This document shows, piece after piece, positions 24,214 through 32,539 of a stretch of DNA of 64,000 bases (its first letter is position 1; each line of letters starts with the position of its first letter). A model generated the notes under the pieces. That model did not search any database and was not told where the DNA came from. It saw nothing but the letters and a program-made list of their open reading frames with translations. Position numbers and translations under genes: made by a program. Origin of the DNA: an uncultured Candidatus Melainabacteria bacterium. Its GTDB lineage: Bacteria > Cyanobacteriota > Vampirovibrionia > Gastranaerophilales > Gastranaerophilaceae. The DNA is taken from the NCBI GenBank assembly GCA_934754515.1, contig CAKVIG010000008.1, positions 50,092 through 114,091 of the forward strand, read 5' to 3'.

Positions 24214-25596
24214 TTAATCTTTTATAGTTTTCAAATATAGGTCAAGCAACATTTGTGACTTGTCATCTTTCCCCAAATTTTCAAGTATATCCCTGTTATA
24301 ACTTTCAGGCAAAATATAAAAATTGAAAGGGTTTTCATTAATTAAATTTTTATTTTTATCTATTCTATTAATCAAATTTGAAGGATTGTCGTAAATATAT
24401 TTCAACCTTTCGAATCCTCCTGGGGATAATTTTACAGCTTCAACCAAGTTATCATCAGAAATAATTTTTTTATAAACTTCCAATATCTCTTTTGAAGTAT
24501 AGAGATGTTGGTTTAAAATTTTAGCTAAATCATTTTTAGGGTCTTTTAATATATTTAGTTTATCATCTTCCAGTACCATCTTTAAAAACTTTGTTGTGTC
24601 ATCATAAACAGATGGATTTTTTCTGGCTTGGGATGCCATTCTATAAAAAGTAAAATCCCAATATTTATTCTTCTTTCTCAACTTTTCGTTTTCAAGAATT
24701 AATGTTGATAGATCTATATTTTGTTTGGTAAGTCTAAATGATCCACGACTTCCTCTTTCTTGATCCATTAACCATGAATCTTTATCTTCAAAATCTTTTT
24801 CATCCAAAGATTCTACAAATTTTATTAATTCATCTCTTTTGTGTCTGAAAATTAGTTCAGGAGTAGCTCCACCAACGATTTCTGCTACTTTTTTTAGTGG
24901 AATATTAAGTTTTTGAGCGACTTCTTTTGGAAGAAGTCCTTCTTCTTCGACTAATCTTTTTATTTCTGCTTCCGGATACTCTTTTTCCTCATCTACAGTT
25001 GCAATACCTAAAGCATTACGGTGCTTGTTAATATACCTTTCTGCAACATTCAACTCTTTTGCAATTTCTGAGTCCCTTAATCCACTCTTCTTGTATTCAA
25101 GAAGTTCTTCTTTAGAAATGTTTTCAACTTTTTTTGCTGTAGCTGCTTGTAAATTAAAAATCTTAAACAAAGGTGTTAAAGTCCCTGCGTTTTTTAAACC
25201 ATATATCTGCGCAATTTCCTTAGAGCTTTTGCCTTCTTGAATTAATCTTTCCAAATCTTCTTTGGTAATGCTTTTTAAGATTTCACCATCTTTTGTCGAC
25301 AAATTATTTTCTTTAAGATAATTGCGCATACTTGTAGATGACATGTTATACTTTTTTGCTAATTGGCTTATAGAAAAACCTGCTTCTAAATCTCCTTTTA
25401 CTTCATTTATATCCACATTATCGGTAAGTTTCTTTTTGTTTAATCCAATCTCTGCACTTGCAGCCAATCCTGCAACACCGCTTAATAAAGCAGTTGATGT
25501 TTTCGGATTTTCTACAAGCTTTTTTGCAATTTTTGATTTGCTTTTAAATGAAACTGAATTCACATATTTATTATTAATTTGGATTTTATCAATCAT
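24214..25596 (-). CDS. Unknown protein with SFKS motif and four helix-turn-helix-like repeats
   Basis: 460 residues from the ATG at 25596 (AAAAGG upstream); the longer in-frame start at 25641 is less likely. It begins MIDKIQINNKYVNSVSFKS (motif at residues 16-19). Residues about 62-243 hold four repeats resembling HTH units: SISQLAKKYNMSSTSMRNYL, SSKEIAQIYGLKNAGTLTPL, RDSEIAKELNVAERYINKHR, LPKEVAQKLNIPLKKVAEIV. They look like resolvase/sigma-like HTH modules. The C-terminal half is helical and unrecognised. A DNA-binding role is plausible; the N-terminal motif would be odd for a cytosolic regulator. Confidence 0.78.
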   Translation of the reverse strand: MIDKIQINNKYVNSVSFKSKSKIAKKLVENPKTSTALLSGVAGLAASAEIGLNKKKLTDNVDINEVKGDLEAGFSISQLAKKYNMSSTSMRNYLKENNLSTKDGEILKSITKEDLERLIQEGKSSKEIAQIYGLKNAGTLTPLFKIFNLQAATAKKVENISKEELLEYKKSGLRDSEIAKELNVAERYINKHRNALGIATVDEEKEYPEAEIKRLVEEEGLLPKEVAQKLNIPLKKVAEIVGGATPELIFRHKRDELIKFVESLDEKDFEDKDSWLMDQERGSRGSFRLTKQNIDLSTLILENEKLRKKNKYWDFTFYRMASQARKNPSVYDDTTKFLKMVLEDDKLNILKDPKNDLAKILNQHLYTSKEILEVYKKIISDDNLVEAVKLSPGGFERLKYIYDNPSNLINRIDKNKNLINENPFNFYILPESYNRDILENLGKDDKSQMLLDLYLKTIKD

Positions 25597-25626
25597 TTTT
25601 ATGCCTTTTTTTTGATAATGTCTTAT

Positions 25627-25656
25627 ATTTATAAACCTCATAAATATATTTTTTGA
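25627..25656 (-). promoter_or_regulatory. Conserved upstream element, copy 3 (minus strand)
   Basis: Minus strand reads TCAAAAAATATATTTATGAG then GTTTATAAAT, 30 nt before the ATG at 25596. It matches copies 1 and 2 at most positions. Confidence 0.5.
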
Positions 25657-25696
25657 TAGTGATTTAATAAAAATTTACAAATGACAAATTTCAGGT

Positions 25697-25797
25697 ACCC
25701 CCTCTCCAAAGGAGAGGGTAGAATTTCAAGTTGAGAGTTATTATTATTTTTTTGCTCGAAACTTAGAAATTCGGGTGAGGGTTCGAGCCGCAAGGCG
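25697..25797. repeat. Palindromic repeat before the marR operon
   Basis: Full-length copy, very similar to 23541-23640, including the final CTCGAA/TTCGAG stem. Confidence 0.8.
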
Positions 25798-25854
25798 ATA
25801 GTTCATTTTACAATCAGTTCTCAACAAAAAATCATATAAAAATAAATTGTCATA

Positions 25855-25892
25855 TTTACACTTATCATTCTTGTGTTATGATGATAACACAA
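25855..25892 (+). promoter_or_regulatory. marR-emrAB promoter with overlapping operator
   Basis: TTTACA (25855-25860), 16-nt spacer, TATGAT (25877-25882). The operator TTGTGTTAT-GATG-ATAACACAA (25871-25892) covers the -10, the expected layout for MarR autorepression. Confidence 0.82.
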
Positions 25893-25901
25893 AGGGATGA
25901 T

Positions 25902-26354
25902 ATGAAAAAAGATATTTTACTAAAACAAAAAATCGGATTAAGGCTCTCAAGGGCAGGACATTTGTCTAAATTGTTCGCTATTCAAACATTCAAAAAAAGC
26001 GAGCACGATTTAAGACCGGAACAATTTACAGTTTTGTACGCTCTTAAAGAGCATAACGGAATGTATTTGAGGCAGTTAGGCGATATTACCTATAAAGACC
26101 GCCCAAACATGACAAGAATTTGTTCAATCTTAGAAGATAAAGGATTTTTAACTTCCGCAATCGACGCAGAAGGCAGACAAGTTAAAAAATTATATATTAC
26201 CGAAAAAGGTATAAAAGCTTGCGAAAGCATGCTTCCTATCGTATTAAATACATGGGAAGAATCTGTTAAGGGGCTTGAGCAAGAAGAAATTAACAGTTTT
26301 TTGACAACATTAGATAAAATAGAAGAAAATATGAAATTAAAGACATTAATTTAG
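25902..26354 (+). CDS. MarR-family transcriptional regulator
   Basis: 150 residues from the ATG at 25902; AAAGGG lies 5 nt upstream. An in-frame ATG at 25878 falls inside the operator and is rejected. Winged-helix layout: LRPEQFTVLYALKEHNGMYLRQLGDITYKDRPNMTRICSILEDKGFL (helix-turn-helix), then the wing SAIDAEGRQVKKLYITEKGIKA. MarR proteins bind short palindromes as dimers and release them on binding phenolic or lipophilic ligands. It probably represses its own operon and tolC via the paired operators. Confidence 0.93.
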   Translation: MKKDILLKQKIGLRLSRAGHLSKLFAIQTFKKSEHDLRPEQFTVLYALKEHNGMYLRQLGDITYKDRPNMTRICSILEDKGFLTSAIDAEGRQVKKLYITEKGIKACESMLPIVLNTWEESVKGLEQEEINSFLTTLDKIEENMKLKTLI

Positions 26355-26362
26355 GTGATATT

Positions 26363-27478
26363 ATGACAAAAAAACAACATGAAGATAAAAATCCACCGGA
26401 ATTCGTAAAGGAAGCAAAAAAACGTCTTAAGAAAAGACGTCCCGAATATAAGAAAAAACGTGTAATTGTACCAAGCATTACAGCTACAATACTTGCTTTG
26501 TTGGGTATTTATGCTGCTATTCACGCAACATTCTATCAATCAACAGACGATGCGTTTGTAGAAGGTCGTCTTGTTTCAGTTGCACCGCGTGTTGCAGCAC
26601 CTGTTGTAAAGCTGTTGGTTGATGATAACCAAAATGTAAAAGCAGGAACTTTGCTTGTTGAATTAGACCCAAAAGATTTTGAAGTTGCTCTAAATCAGGC
26701 AAAGGCTAAGCTTGAAGAAGCAAAGGCTGCTTTTAATATGTCTACTAAAAAAGTTGATGAAAGCGCGTCTAAAGTAAACAAATCGTTCGAAGATATTTCT
26801 TCTGCCGAATCAAGATTAGATTTTGCCCAAAAAGATTTTGGGAGATACAAAGATTTATACAAAGACGGAATTGTTTCAAAACAAGCTTATGAAAGAGCAA
26901 AAACTGCACTAGATGTAGCTAAAGCCGATTATAATTCAGCTTTAGAACAAGCAGATGCAGCAAGACACGCTTTAGAATCAGGGAAAGCTAAGGCTAAAGC
27001 TGATGAAGCAACAATTGAAAAATTGGAAGCCGAAGTTGAGCAAGCAGAACTAAACTTAAAGTATACGAAAATTTATGCACCGCAAGATGGTATGGTTGCA
27101 GCAAGAAGTGTTGAAAAAGGTAATTATGTAAATATCGGTCAACCGCTTATGAACATTGTTCCTGAACAAGTTTGGGTGGTTGCAAACTTCAAAGAAATGC
27201 AAATTACTCACATGCACGCAGGACAACCTGTAAAAGTAAAGGTTGATACTTATCCGAATAAAAGGTTTAAAGCACATGTAGACAGCATTCAAAGAGCAAC
27301 CGGCGCTAAATCCAGTTTGTTCCCTCCTGAAAATGCAGTTGGCAGTTACGTTAAAATCGTTCAAAGAGTACCTGTAAAAATTGTTTTTGACGAAGATATT
27401 TCTCACTACAATATAGTTCCGGGTATGTCAGTAGTACCGAAGGTTAGAATCAAAGATGGAAAACAAAAAGACAATTAA
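26363..27478 (+). CDS. emrA: EmrA/HlyD-type membrane fusion protein
   Basis: 371 residues: a basic cytoplasmic tail, one membrane segment at about 34-54, the split biotinyl-lipoyl motif (YQSTDDAFVEGRLVSVAPRVAAPVVKLLVDDNQNVKAGTLLVELDP), a long alpha-hairpin coiled coil (about 105-225), then YTKIYAPQDGMVAARSVEKGNYVNIGQPLMNIVPE. This is the EmrA layout: an inner-membrane-anchored periplasmic adaptor joining an MFS pump to TolC. It follows marR by 8 nt and overlaps emrB by 23 nt. Confidence 0.93.
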   Translation: MTKKQHEDKNPPEFVKEAKKRLKKRRPEYKKKRVIVPSITATILALLGIYAAIHATFYQSTDDAFVEGRLVSVAPRVAAPVVKLLVDDNQNVKAGTLLVELDPKDFEVALNQAKAKLEEAKAAFNMSTKKVDESASKVNKSFEDISSAESRLDFAQKDFGRYKDLYKDGIVSKQAYERAKTALDVAKADYNSALEQADAARHALESGKAKAKADEATIEKLEAEVEQAELNLKYTKIYAPQDGMVAARSVEKGNYVNIGQPLMNIVPEQVWVVANFKEMQITHMHAGQPVKVKVDTYPNKRFKAHVDSIQRATGAKSSLFPPENAVGSYVKIVQRVPVKIVFDEDISHYNIVPGMSVVPKVRIKDGKQKDN

Positions 27479-29000
27479 TCCTTTTATAGTTGCATTTGCT
27501 GTATTGTTACCATCGTTTTTAGCTTTGGCAGCATCATCAGGTACTAACGTAAGCCAACCGCACATTGCAGGTTTTTATGGTGCTACGCAATATGAAGCTA
27601 ACACCGTAATCACTTGTTATATCATATCAGGCGGTTTGATGCTTCCTGTCACAGGCTACTTGGTTCGATTAATCGGGAAAAAACTCCTTTTTTATTACAG
27701 TATTATAATTTTCGCACTCGGTTGTTTATTGTGTATTTTAGCACCAAACTTGCAAGCCTTAATCTTGGCAAGAATTGTGCAAGGTATCGGAAGCGGTGCG
27801 ATTTTGCCACTTTGCCAAGCTGTTTTGTTGGAAGTTTTTCCACCTGAACAGCGAGGTGTCGCAATGGCATTGTTCGGAGTTGCTGCGATGTTTTCACCGC
27901 TTGCAGGCCCGTTTGTCGGAGGTTATTTAACGGATAATTATTCTTGGCAATGGATTTTTATAATCAATATTCCGCTTTCTTTATTATCTTTACTTTTAAT
28001 AAAACTTTTTGTAGCAGATGAAACTCCTGTTAAACAAAAATATAACAAAAAATTTGATATTGTCGGGTATACTTCAATTGTAATTGCAATGGGATGTATG
28101 CAAGTTGTTTTGGATAAAGGACAACAATACAACTGGTTTGACGAAACTTGGATTTGCTGGACAACAGGTGTTTGCATATTCTCGTTTGTGTTCTTTTATG
28201 TTTGGGAGCTTGAATACAAATATCCCGTAATTGATATCCGAGTATTCAAAGACAGAAATTTCTTATTCGGGACGATTACAAGCTCATTTATTAACATTAT
28301 TTTGTATTCAACTTTGTTACTTGTTCCAATGTTTGTGCAGAGTTTAATCGGATATAGTCCTTCTATGTCAGGTTTGACGATGTTTCCGAGAGCCGTTGTT
28401 TGTTTAATCGGTTTAATCGTTGTAGGTGAAGTTTCAAAATATGTCAACCAAAAACTATTGTCTTCGATTGGTTTTATAGTAATGGCTTGCGCACTTTTGA
28501 TGCTTACGCAAATGAACCCGACTTCATCAATGGAAAGCATTGTCTTGCCTAATATATTGCTTTGTATCGGTGTACCAATTGCGTTTGTACCGATTACAGC
28601 TTTATCATTTCAAACTCTACCTGCAAGTAAAAACGCGGATGCTGCATCTTTGCACGCTTTGTTTAAAAATATTTTGACAGCAGTTTCAACATCGGCTTCA
28701 TCAACGTTTATCGCAAGAGTTTCACAAGTGTATCAGAATTATTATGTTGCAAACCTTGCACCGCATAATCCTTTATTCTTGATGAAATTCACCGCGTTTA
28801 AACACAAGATGATGACTTATTATCCTGCTGTTGTAGCTTCAAGAAAAGCAAACGGCTTATTGTATAAACAACTTTTGGCACAAGCGCGACTCGGTGCCTT
28901 CTTTGATATTTTCACGTTAATGGCACTGTTATCATTAAGCGCAATTTTGATTATACTATTGCTTAAAAATAAACAAAAACGTAAAACCAATAAAGCATAG
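27456..29000 (+). CDS. emrB: EmrB-type MFS drug efflux transporter (DHA2, 14 TM)
   Basis: 514 residues. It shows the DHA2 signatures: PHIAGFYGATQYEANTVITCYIISGGLMLPVTGYLVRLIGKK (motif A region), LILARIVQGIGSGAILPLCQ and LAGPFVGGYLTDNYSWQWIFIINIPLSL (motif C region). About 14 hydrophobic helices can be counted. With EmrA and the TolC homologue it should form a proton-driven tripartite pump exporting hydrophobic toxic compounds. A terminator follows at 29008. Confidence 0.93.
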   Translation: MENKKTINPFIVAFAVLLPSFLALAASSGTNVSQPHIAGFYGATQYEANTVITCYIISGGLMLPVTGYLVRLIGKKLLFYYSIIIFALGCLLCILAPNLQALILARIVQGIGSGAILPLCQAVLLEVFPPEQRGVAMALFGVAAMFSPLAGPFVGGYLTDNYSWQWIFIINIPLSLLSLLLIKLFVADETPVKQKYNKKFDIVGYTSIVIAMGCMQVVLDKGQQYNWFDETWICWTTGVCIFSFVFFYVWELEYKYPVIDIRVFKDRNFLFGTITSSFINIILYSTLLLVPMFVQSLIGYSPSMSGLTMFPRAVVCLIGLIVVGEVSKYVNQKLLSSIGFIVMACALLMLTQMNPTSSMESIVLPNILLCIGVPIAFVPITALSFQTLPASKNADAASLHALFKNILTAVSTSASSTFIARVSQVYQNYYVANLAPHNPLFLMKFTAFKHKMMTYYPAVVASRKANGLLYKQLLAQARLGAFFDIFTLMALLSLSAILIILLLKNKQKRKTNKA

Positions 29001-29007
29001 TTTAAAC

Positions 29008-29043
29008 AATAAAAAAGACCGATTGTAAAATCGGTCTTTTTTA
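29008..29043. terminator. Bidirectional terminator after emrB
   Basis: AAAAAAGACCGAT-TGTAAA-ATCGGTCTTTTTT, symmetric with T-runs on both exits; shared by emrB and the convergent gene at 29061. Confidence 0.88.
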
Positions 29044-29060
29044 TTTTATCTGTAATAAAA

Positions 29061-29582
29061 CTAAGCTTCTGTTTTTTCTTCTTCAACAACAGCTTTTTCT
29101 GTTTCAGCAGGAGTTTCTTCTGTTTTTGTTTCTTCACCTTTGAAAGCAGGAGCTTTAGGAGCATCTTCGTTTTCAACTTCTTCACCCTTGAAAGCAGGAG
29201 CTTTAGGAGCATCTTCTGTTTCAACTTCTTCACCCTTGAAAGCAGGAGCTTTAGGAGCATCTTCTGTTTCAACTTCTTCACCCTTGAAAGCAGGAGCTTT
29301 AGAAGCATCTTCTGTTTCAACTTCTTCACCCTTGAAAGCAGGAGCTTTAGAAGCATCTTCTGTTTCAACTTCTTCGCCTTTAAAAGCAGGTGCTTTAGAT
29401 TCAACTTCACCATCTACTGCTAAAAAAGCTTTGTTGTATGCTGCTAGAGCATTTGCACCTTTAAATGATGCTGCTGTTTCAATTGGAGTTGTAACAGTTT
29501 CTGTTTTAGGAGCTTCTGTTTCAACAGGCTTAGATAATTCAATATTGCCTACGCCAGCTCTAAAATTAATCGGACTAATCAT
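29061..29582 (-). CDS. Acidic protein with six 16-residue KAPAFKGEEVETEDA repeats
   Basis: 173 residues from the ATG at 29582 (GAAGG about 10 nt upstream); an extension to 29612 is possible but unsupported. It starts MISPINFRAG (F-R-A at residues 7-9), then TAASFKGANALAAYNKAF, then six near-identical units of 16 residues (KAPAFKGEEVETEDA plus S or P), and an acidic tail. Each unit again contains F-K-G. No known domain and no signal peptide. The apparent reading frames on both strands across the repeats are artefacts of the 48-bp DNA repeat. Function unknown. Confidence 0.75.
   Translation of the reverse strand: MISPINFRAGVGNIELSKPVETEAPKTETVTTPIETAASFKGANALAAYNKAFLAVDGEVESKAPAFKGEEVETEDASKAPAFKGEEVETEDASKAPAFKGEEVETEDAPKAPAFKGEEVETEDAPKAPAFKGEEVENEDAPKAPAFKGEETKTEETPAETEKAVVEEEKTEA
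29120..29405. repeat. 48-bp tandem DNA repeat, about six units
   Basis: Codes for the 16-residue repeats of the gene at 29061. Units differ at only a few bases, which suggests recent expansion by slippage or unequal exchange. Confidence 0.88.
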
Positions 29583-29677
29583 AATATTTATACCTTCTAT
29601 TATCTGATACACATTGTTTAAATCATGACAAGAATAAAAATTGCCATTAATTTTATAAATCTTTACAAAAGTTATTA

Positions 29678-29707
29678 AAAAAGCTCTCTGTTAAAAGAGA
29701 GCTTTTA
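29678..29707 (-). terminator. Terminator after rpsP
   Basis: AAAAGCTCTCT-GTTA-AAAGAGAGCTTTT; on the minus strand it is followed by a T-run. Confidence 0.85.
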
Positions 29708-29715
29708 ACTTATTC

Positions 29716-30075
29716 TTACGCTTCTGTTGAAGCTTCTTCTGTTTGAGCTGCTTCTTCCGCTTTTCTTGCTTCTTCTTCAGCCTTCTTAGCTTGAGCTTTT
29801 TTAGAAAGTTTAACTACTTCTGATTTTTTGTAGTTTAATGTGCCATCTTCATTGCAGTTAGCCATTAAGTATTTAACTGTATCTGTAGGTTGAGCACCTT
29901 TCTTAACCCATGCTTCAGCAGATGCTTTGTTCAATTTCATTTCTTTTGTTTTTGGGTTGTAGTAACCTAATTCTTCAACAGGTCTACCTTCACGTTTTGT
30001 TGTAGAGTTGATAACGATAACTCTGTATGTTGGAGCTTTTTTAGCACCTAATCTTTTCAATCTGATTTTTAACAT
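29716..30075 (-). CDS. rpsP: 30S ribosomal protein S16
   Basis: 119 residues. KIRLKRLGAKKAPTYRVIVINSTTKREGRPVEELGYYNPKT is the S16 signature. The C-terminal 35 residues are a Lys/Glu/Ala-rich extension (KKAEEEARKAEEAAQTEEAS) beyond the usual 80-90 residue core. AGAAGGAAAAAG precedes the ATG. Monocistronic: rimM and trmD, its common partners, are absent. Confidence 0.97.
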   Translation of the reverse strand: MLKIRLKRLGAKKAPTYRVIVINSTTKREGRPVEELGYYNPKTKEMKLNKASAEAWVKKGAQPTDTVKYLMANCNEDGTLNYKKSEVVKLSKKAQAKKAEEEARKAEEAAQTEEASTEA

Positions 30076-30308
30076 TTCTTTTTCCTTCTATTTTTAATAT
30101 AAGTGGAGCTTCTTAACTTGAAAGATTGGCTCCTAGCCGCTTATACAAAACAGGCTTTTAGAGGATATGCCTGCCTAATTATACCTAACCACAAAGATAT
30201 TTAAGAATCAATAGCTTGTTAAGTATGTTAAAGTTCAGAGATATTAAGTGAGAAAATATTTTTTGCTAGTATGAACAAACAGGTAAGACTTATCTTTATA
30301 TACAAAAT

Positions 30309-31610
30309 TTATCCATTATTCATCTCTATAAATTTAACGATTTCATTTGTACACTTGTCCCAAGAAAATGTTTTTGCTCGCTCTATACCTTTTTGTGCAT
30401 TTTCTTTTCTTAATTCTGCGTTATAATAATATTTTTCGTAAGCATTAATATGTTGTTCATCGCTGTCAAAATCAATCATTATTCCTGTATTGCCTACAAC
30501 CTCTGGTAAAGAAGAATTATTAGAGGTAATAACAGGACAACCGCAACTCATAGCCTCTAGTGGCGGTAAACCAAAACCTTCGTATTGAGAAGTATAAACA
30601 AACCACTCAGCACCTGAATACAATGCCGGCAAATCTTCATCATCAATATATCCGGCTTTTATAATTTTATCCTTGTAATCACCAAGATTTTCAATTTCTT
30701 GTTCTAAAATTCTTACAAATTTATCCCATTGTCCTCCGCCCAGAACAAAAACTAAATCATCAATATTATTCTTTTTGATAAACTGTATAAAAGTTTTTAC
30801 GGCTCTTGTTAAATTTTTTCTCGGTTCCAGTGTGCATAGGCTAAATATATATTTCTTGTCAGATGGTATATTGTATTTTGCTTTAGCTTTGGAAATGCCA
30901 TCATTATTTATAGGTTTAAAATTTTCATCACACGCCAGCAAAACTGTTCTAATTTTGTCTGCATCCAAATTCTTATAATGTTTTATAAAATCATTCTTTG
31001 TATTTTCAGAATTAGTAAAATAATAATCTTTTTTGCTAAAAGAATCAGTTAATCTTTTATACCAACTTTTTTTTCCATTTGCATTTGGAGCAATATCAGG
31101 AAAAAGTAATGGTATAGTGTCATGTAAAAATGTGAATTTCTTTATTTTTTTAGAAGAAATCAATGTTGGAATTGCATAGCATAAAGAAACAAAAGCATCG
31201 TATTTGCTCATGTTTAAAGTTTTTAAATAAATAGTTTCAAGAGAATTGCTTATTAGAGATAAAGGTAATAGGTATAGCTGTAGCAAGTTCTTCCATTTAC
31301 TTTTTTTATTTTTTAATTCATCGCGTAATTCTTTTGATTTAGCATAATAATAACAAATAAAATTGTCGGGTTTATCAATTATTATTTCAAAGTTTTCATT
31401 TGGGAAGTATTCGCTTAGATACTTTTTTAAATCTTCTTTTTTATTATATGTACAATACAAAGAAAGTTTAATATCGTCATATTTCAGGATTCTTTTGAAA
31501 ATATTGTTTGCCACAACATAAAGACCACTGCGTGAGGCATTGTTATGAATACCGTTCGCAAGAATTGATGCTTCAAATAAAATATTCATCTGTTTACCAT
31601 TCTTTTTCAA
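30309..31610 (-). CDS. GT4-type glycosyltransferase
   Basis: 433 residues. The C-terminal Rossmann half is typical of family 4 glycosyltransferases: FSLCTLEPRKNL, VLGGGQWD, IIKAGYIDDEDLPALYSGAEWFVYTSQYEGFGLPPLEAMSCGCPVITSNNSSLPEVVG (the EGFGLPPLEAM stretch contains the nucleotide-sugar E.....E motif). Acceptor and sugar are not predictable; role probably in surface glycan assembly. A TTG start at 31610 has AAAGGAA suitably placed; an ATG at 31589 is the alternative. Confidence 0.88.
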   Translation of the reverse strand: MKKNGKQMNILFEASILANGIHNNASRSGLYVVANNIFKRILKYDDIKLSLYCTYNKKEDLKKYLSEYFPNENFEIIIDKPDNFICYYYAKSKELRDELKNKKSKWKNLLQLYLLPLSLISNSLETIYLKTLNMSKYDAFVSLCYAIPTLISSKKIKKFTFLHDTIPLLFPDIAPNANGKKSWYKRLTDSFSKKDYYFTNSENTKNDFIKHYKNLDADKIRTVLLACDENFKPINNDGISKAKAKYNIPSDKKYIFSLCTLEPRKNLTRAVKTFIQFIKKNNIDDLVFVLGGGQWDKFVRILEQEIENLGDYKDKIIKAGYIDDEDLPALYSGAEWFVYTSQYEGFGLPPLEAMSCGCPVITSNNSSLPEVVGNTGIMIDFDSDEQHINAYEKYYYNAELRKENAQKGIERAKTFSWDKCTNEIVKFIEMNNG

Positions 31611-31796
31611 TTTTAAATTCCTTTACCTAAAATTTCACAATATTATTTTTTTATGAAAATATTCTAACACAAAGGATTTTTAATGATGTAATTATATCAT
31701 TTTTATATTGCATTTGCTTGATATCTTGTTTAAACTTGCTTGTGTAACTTTCTATTAAATAGGATAATAAAATAGAATATATTTCTGCTAACAATA

Positions 31797-32205
31797 ATGC
31801 TATATTTGTGCAAAGAACAAAAAGCCAATAAGCTTATGGACAATATTACAAGTGGTGATGTTGAAGTTTTGGTTTTAAAAGGTATGTCTGCAAAGTACAA
31901 TACTATTCAAGAAGAAATAAGTAATCTAAAAGTTACTTTAAACAACATTGAAAATCCAAAGATTTCAAGAATACTAACATTGGATTATTTCAAAAGCATG
32001 TGCAAAAAGAATTCTAAAATTCTTGCCCATAGTTTACTACCTCAAAAAAGAGCATTTATCAAGAAATGCATAGAGTCTGTAACCCTTGATCCAGTTAGAA
32101 GAGAGGTGCATATCAAATTAGACATAAATCCATTTTTTATACAAAATGATGATACAAATAAGGCTAAAAAACTGGAAGTATCAAACTCAGATACTTCCAG
32201 TGAAA
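31797..32205 (+). pseudogene. C-terminal remnant of a serine recombinase
   Basis: Only the C-terminal part is present: a coiled stretch (KYNTIQEEISNLKVTLNNIENPKISR), then LLPQKRAFIKKCIESVTLDPVRREVHIKLDI, which resembles the end of large serine recombinases. The catalytic N-terminal domain is missing and not found upstream. The open frame continues into the tRNA on the opposite strand (ending ...GAGFEPTTFGL), which is not real coding. Probably the relic of an integrated element beside tRNA-fMet. Confidence 0.55.
32165..32201 (-). terminator. Terminator of tRNA-fMet
   Basis: ACTGGAAGTATC-AAACTCA-GATACTTCCAGT, with a T-run on the minus-strand exit, 5 nt after the CCA end. Confidence 0.85.
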
Positions 32206-32398
<193 letters not shown>

Positions 32399-32477
32399 GT
32401 CAAGTAAATACACCCAACATCTTTATTATGCTCCGTAAAAATAAAAAATCAAGTACTATGTTTTATAAAAAAAATAA

Positions 32478-32505
32478 TTGTTTTAATAATATATTTTGTT
32501 ACAAT
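32478..32505 (+). promoter_or_regulatory. Likely promoter of the U32-family gene
   Basis: TTGTTT (32478-32483), 16-nt spacer, TACAAT (32500-32505), 35 nt before the ATG. Confidence 0.5.
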
Positions 32506-32539
32506 AGTATCTATACCAATGGAAATGAAAGGGTTATTG

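Noticed and set aside
25878..25901. Earlier ATG for the MarR gene
   Set aside because: It lies inside the -10 box and operator; the ATG at 25902 has AAAGGG at the right distance.
29120..29607. Open frames on both strands through the 48-bp repeats, and the 48-bp array as a CRISPR
   Set aside because: The 48-bp repeats are contiguous with no unique spacers and encode a sensible acidic protein on the minus strand; the other frames are composition shadows.
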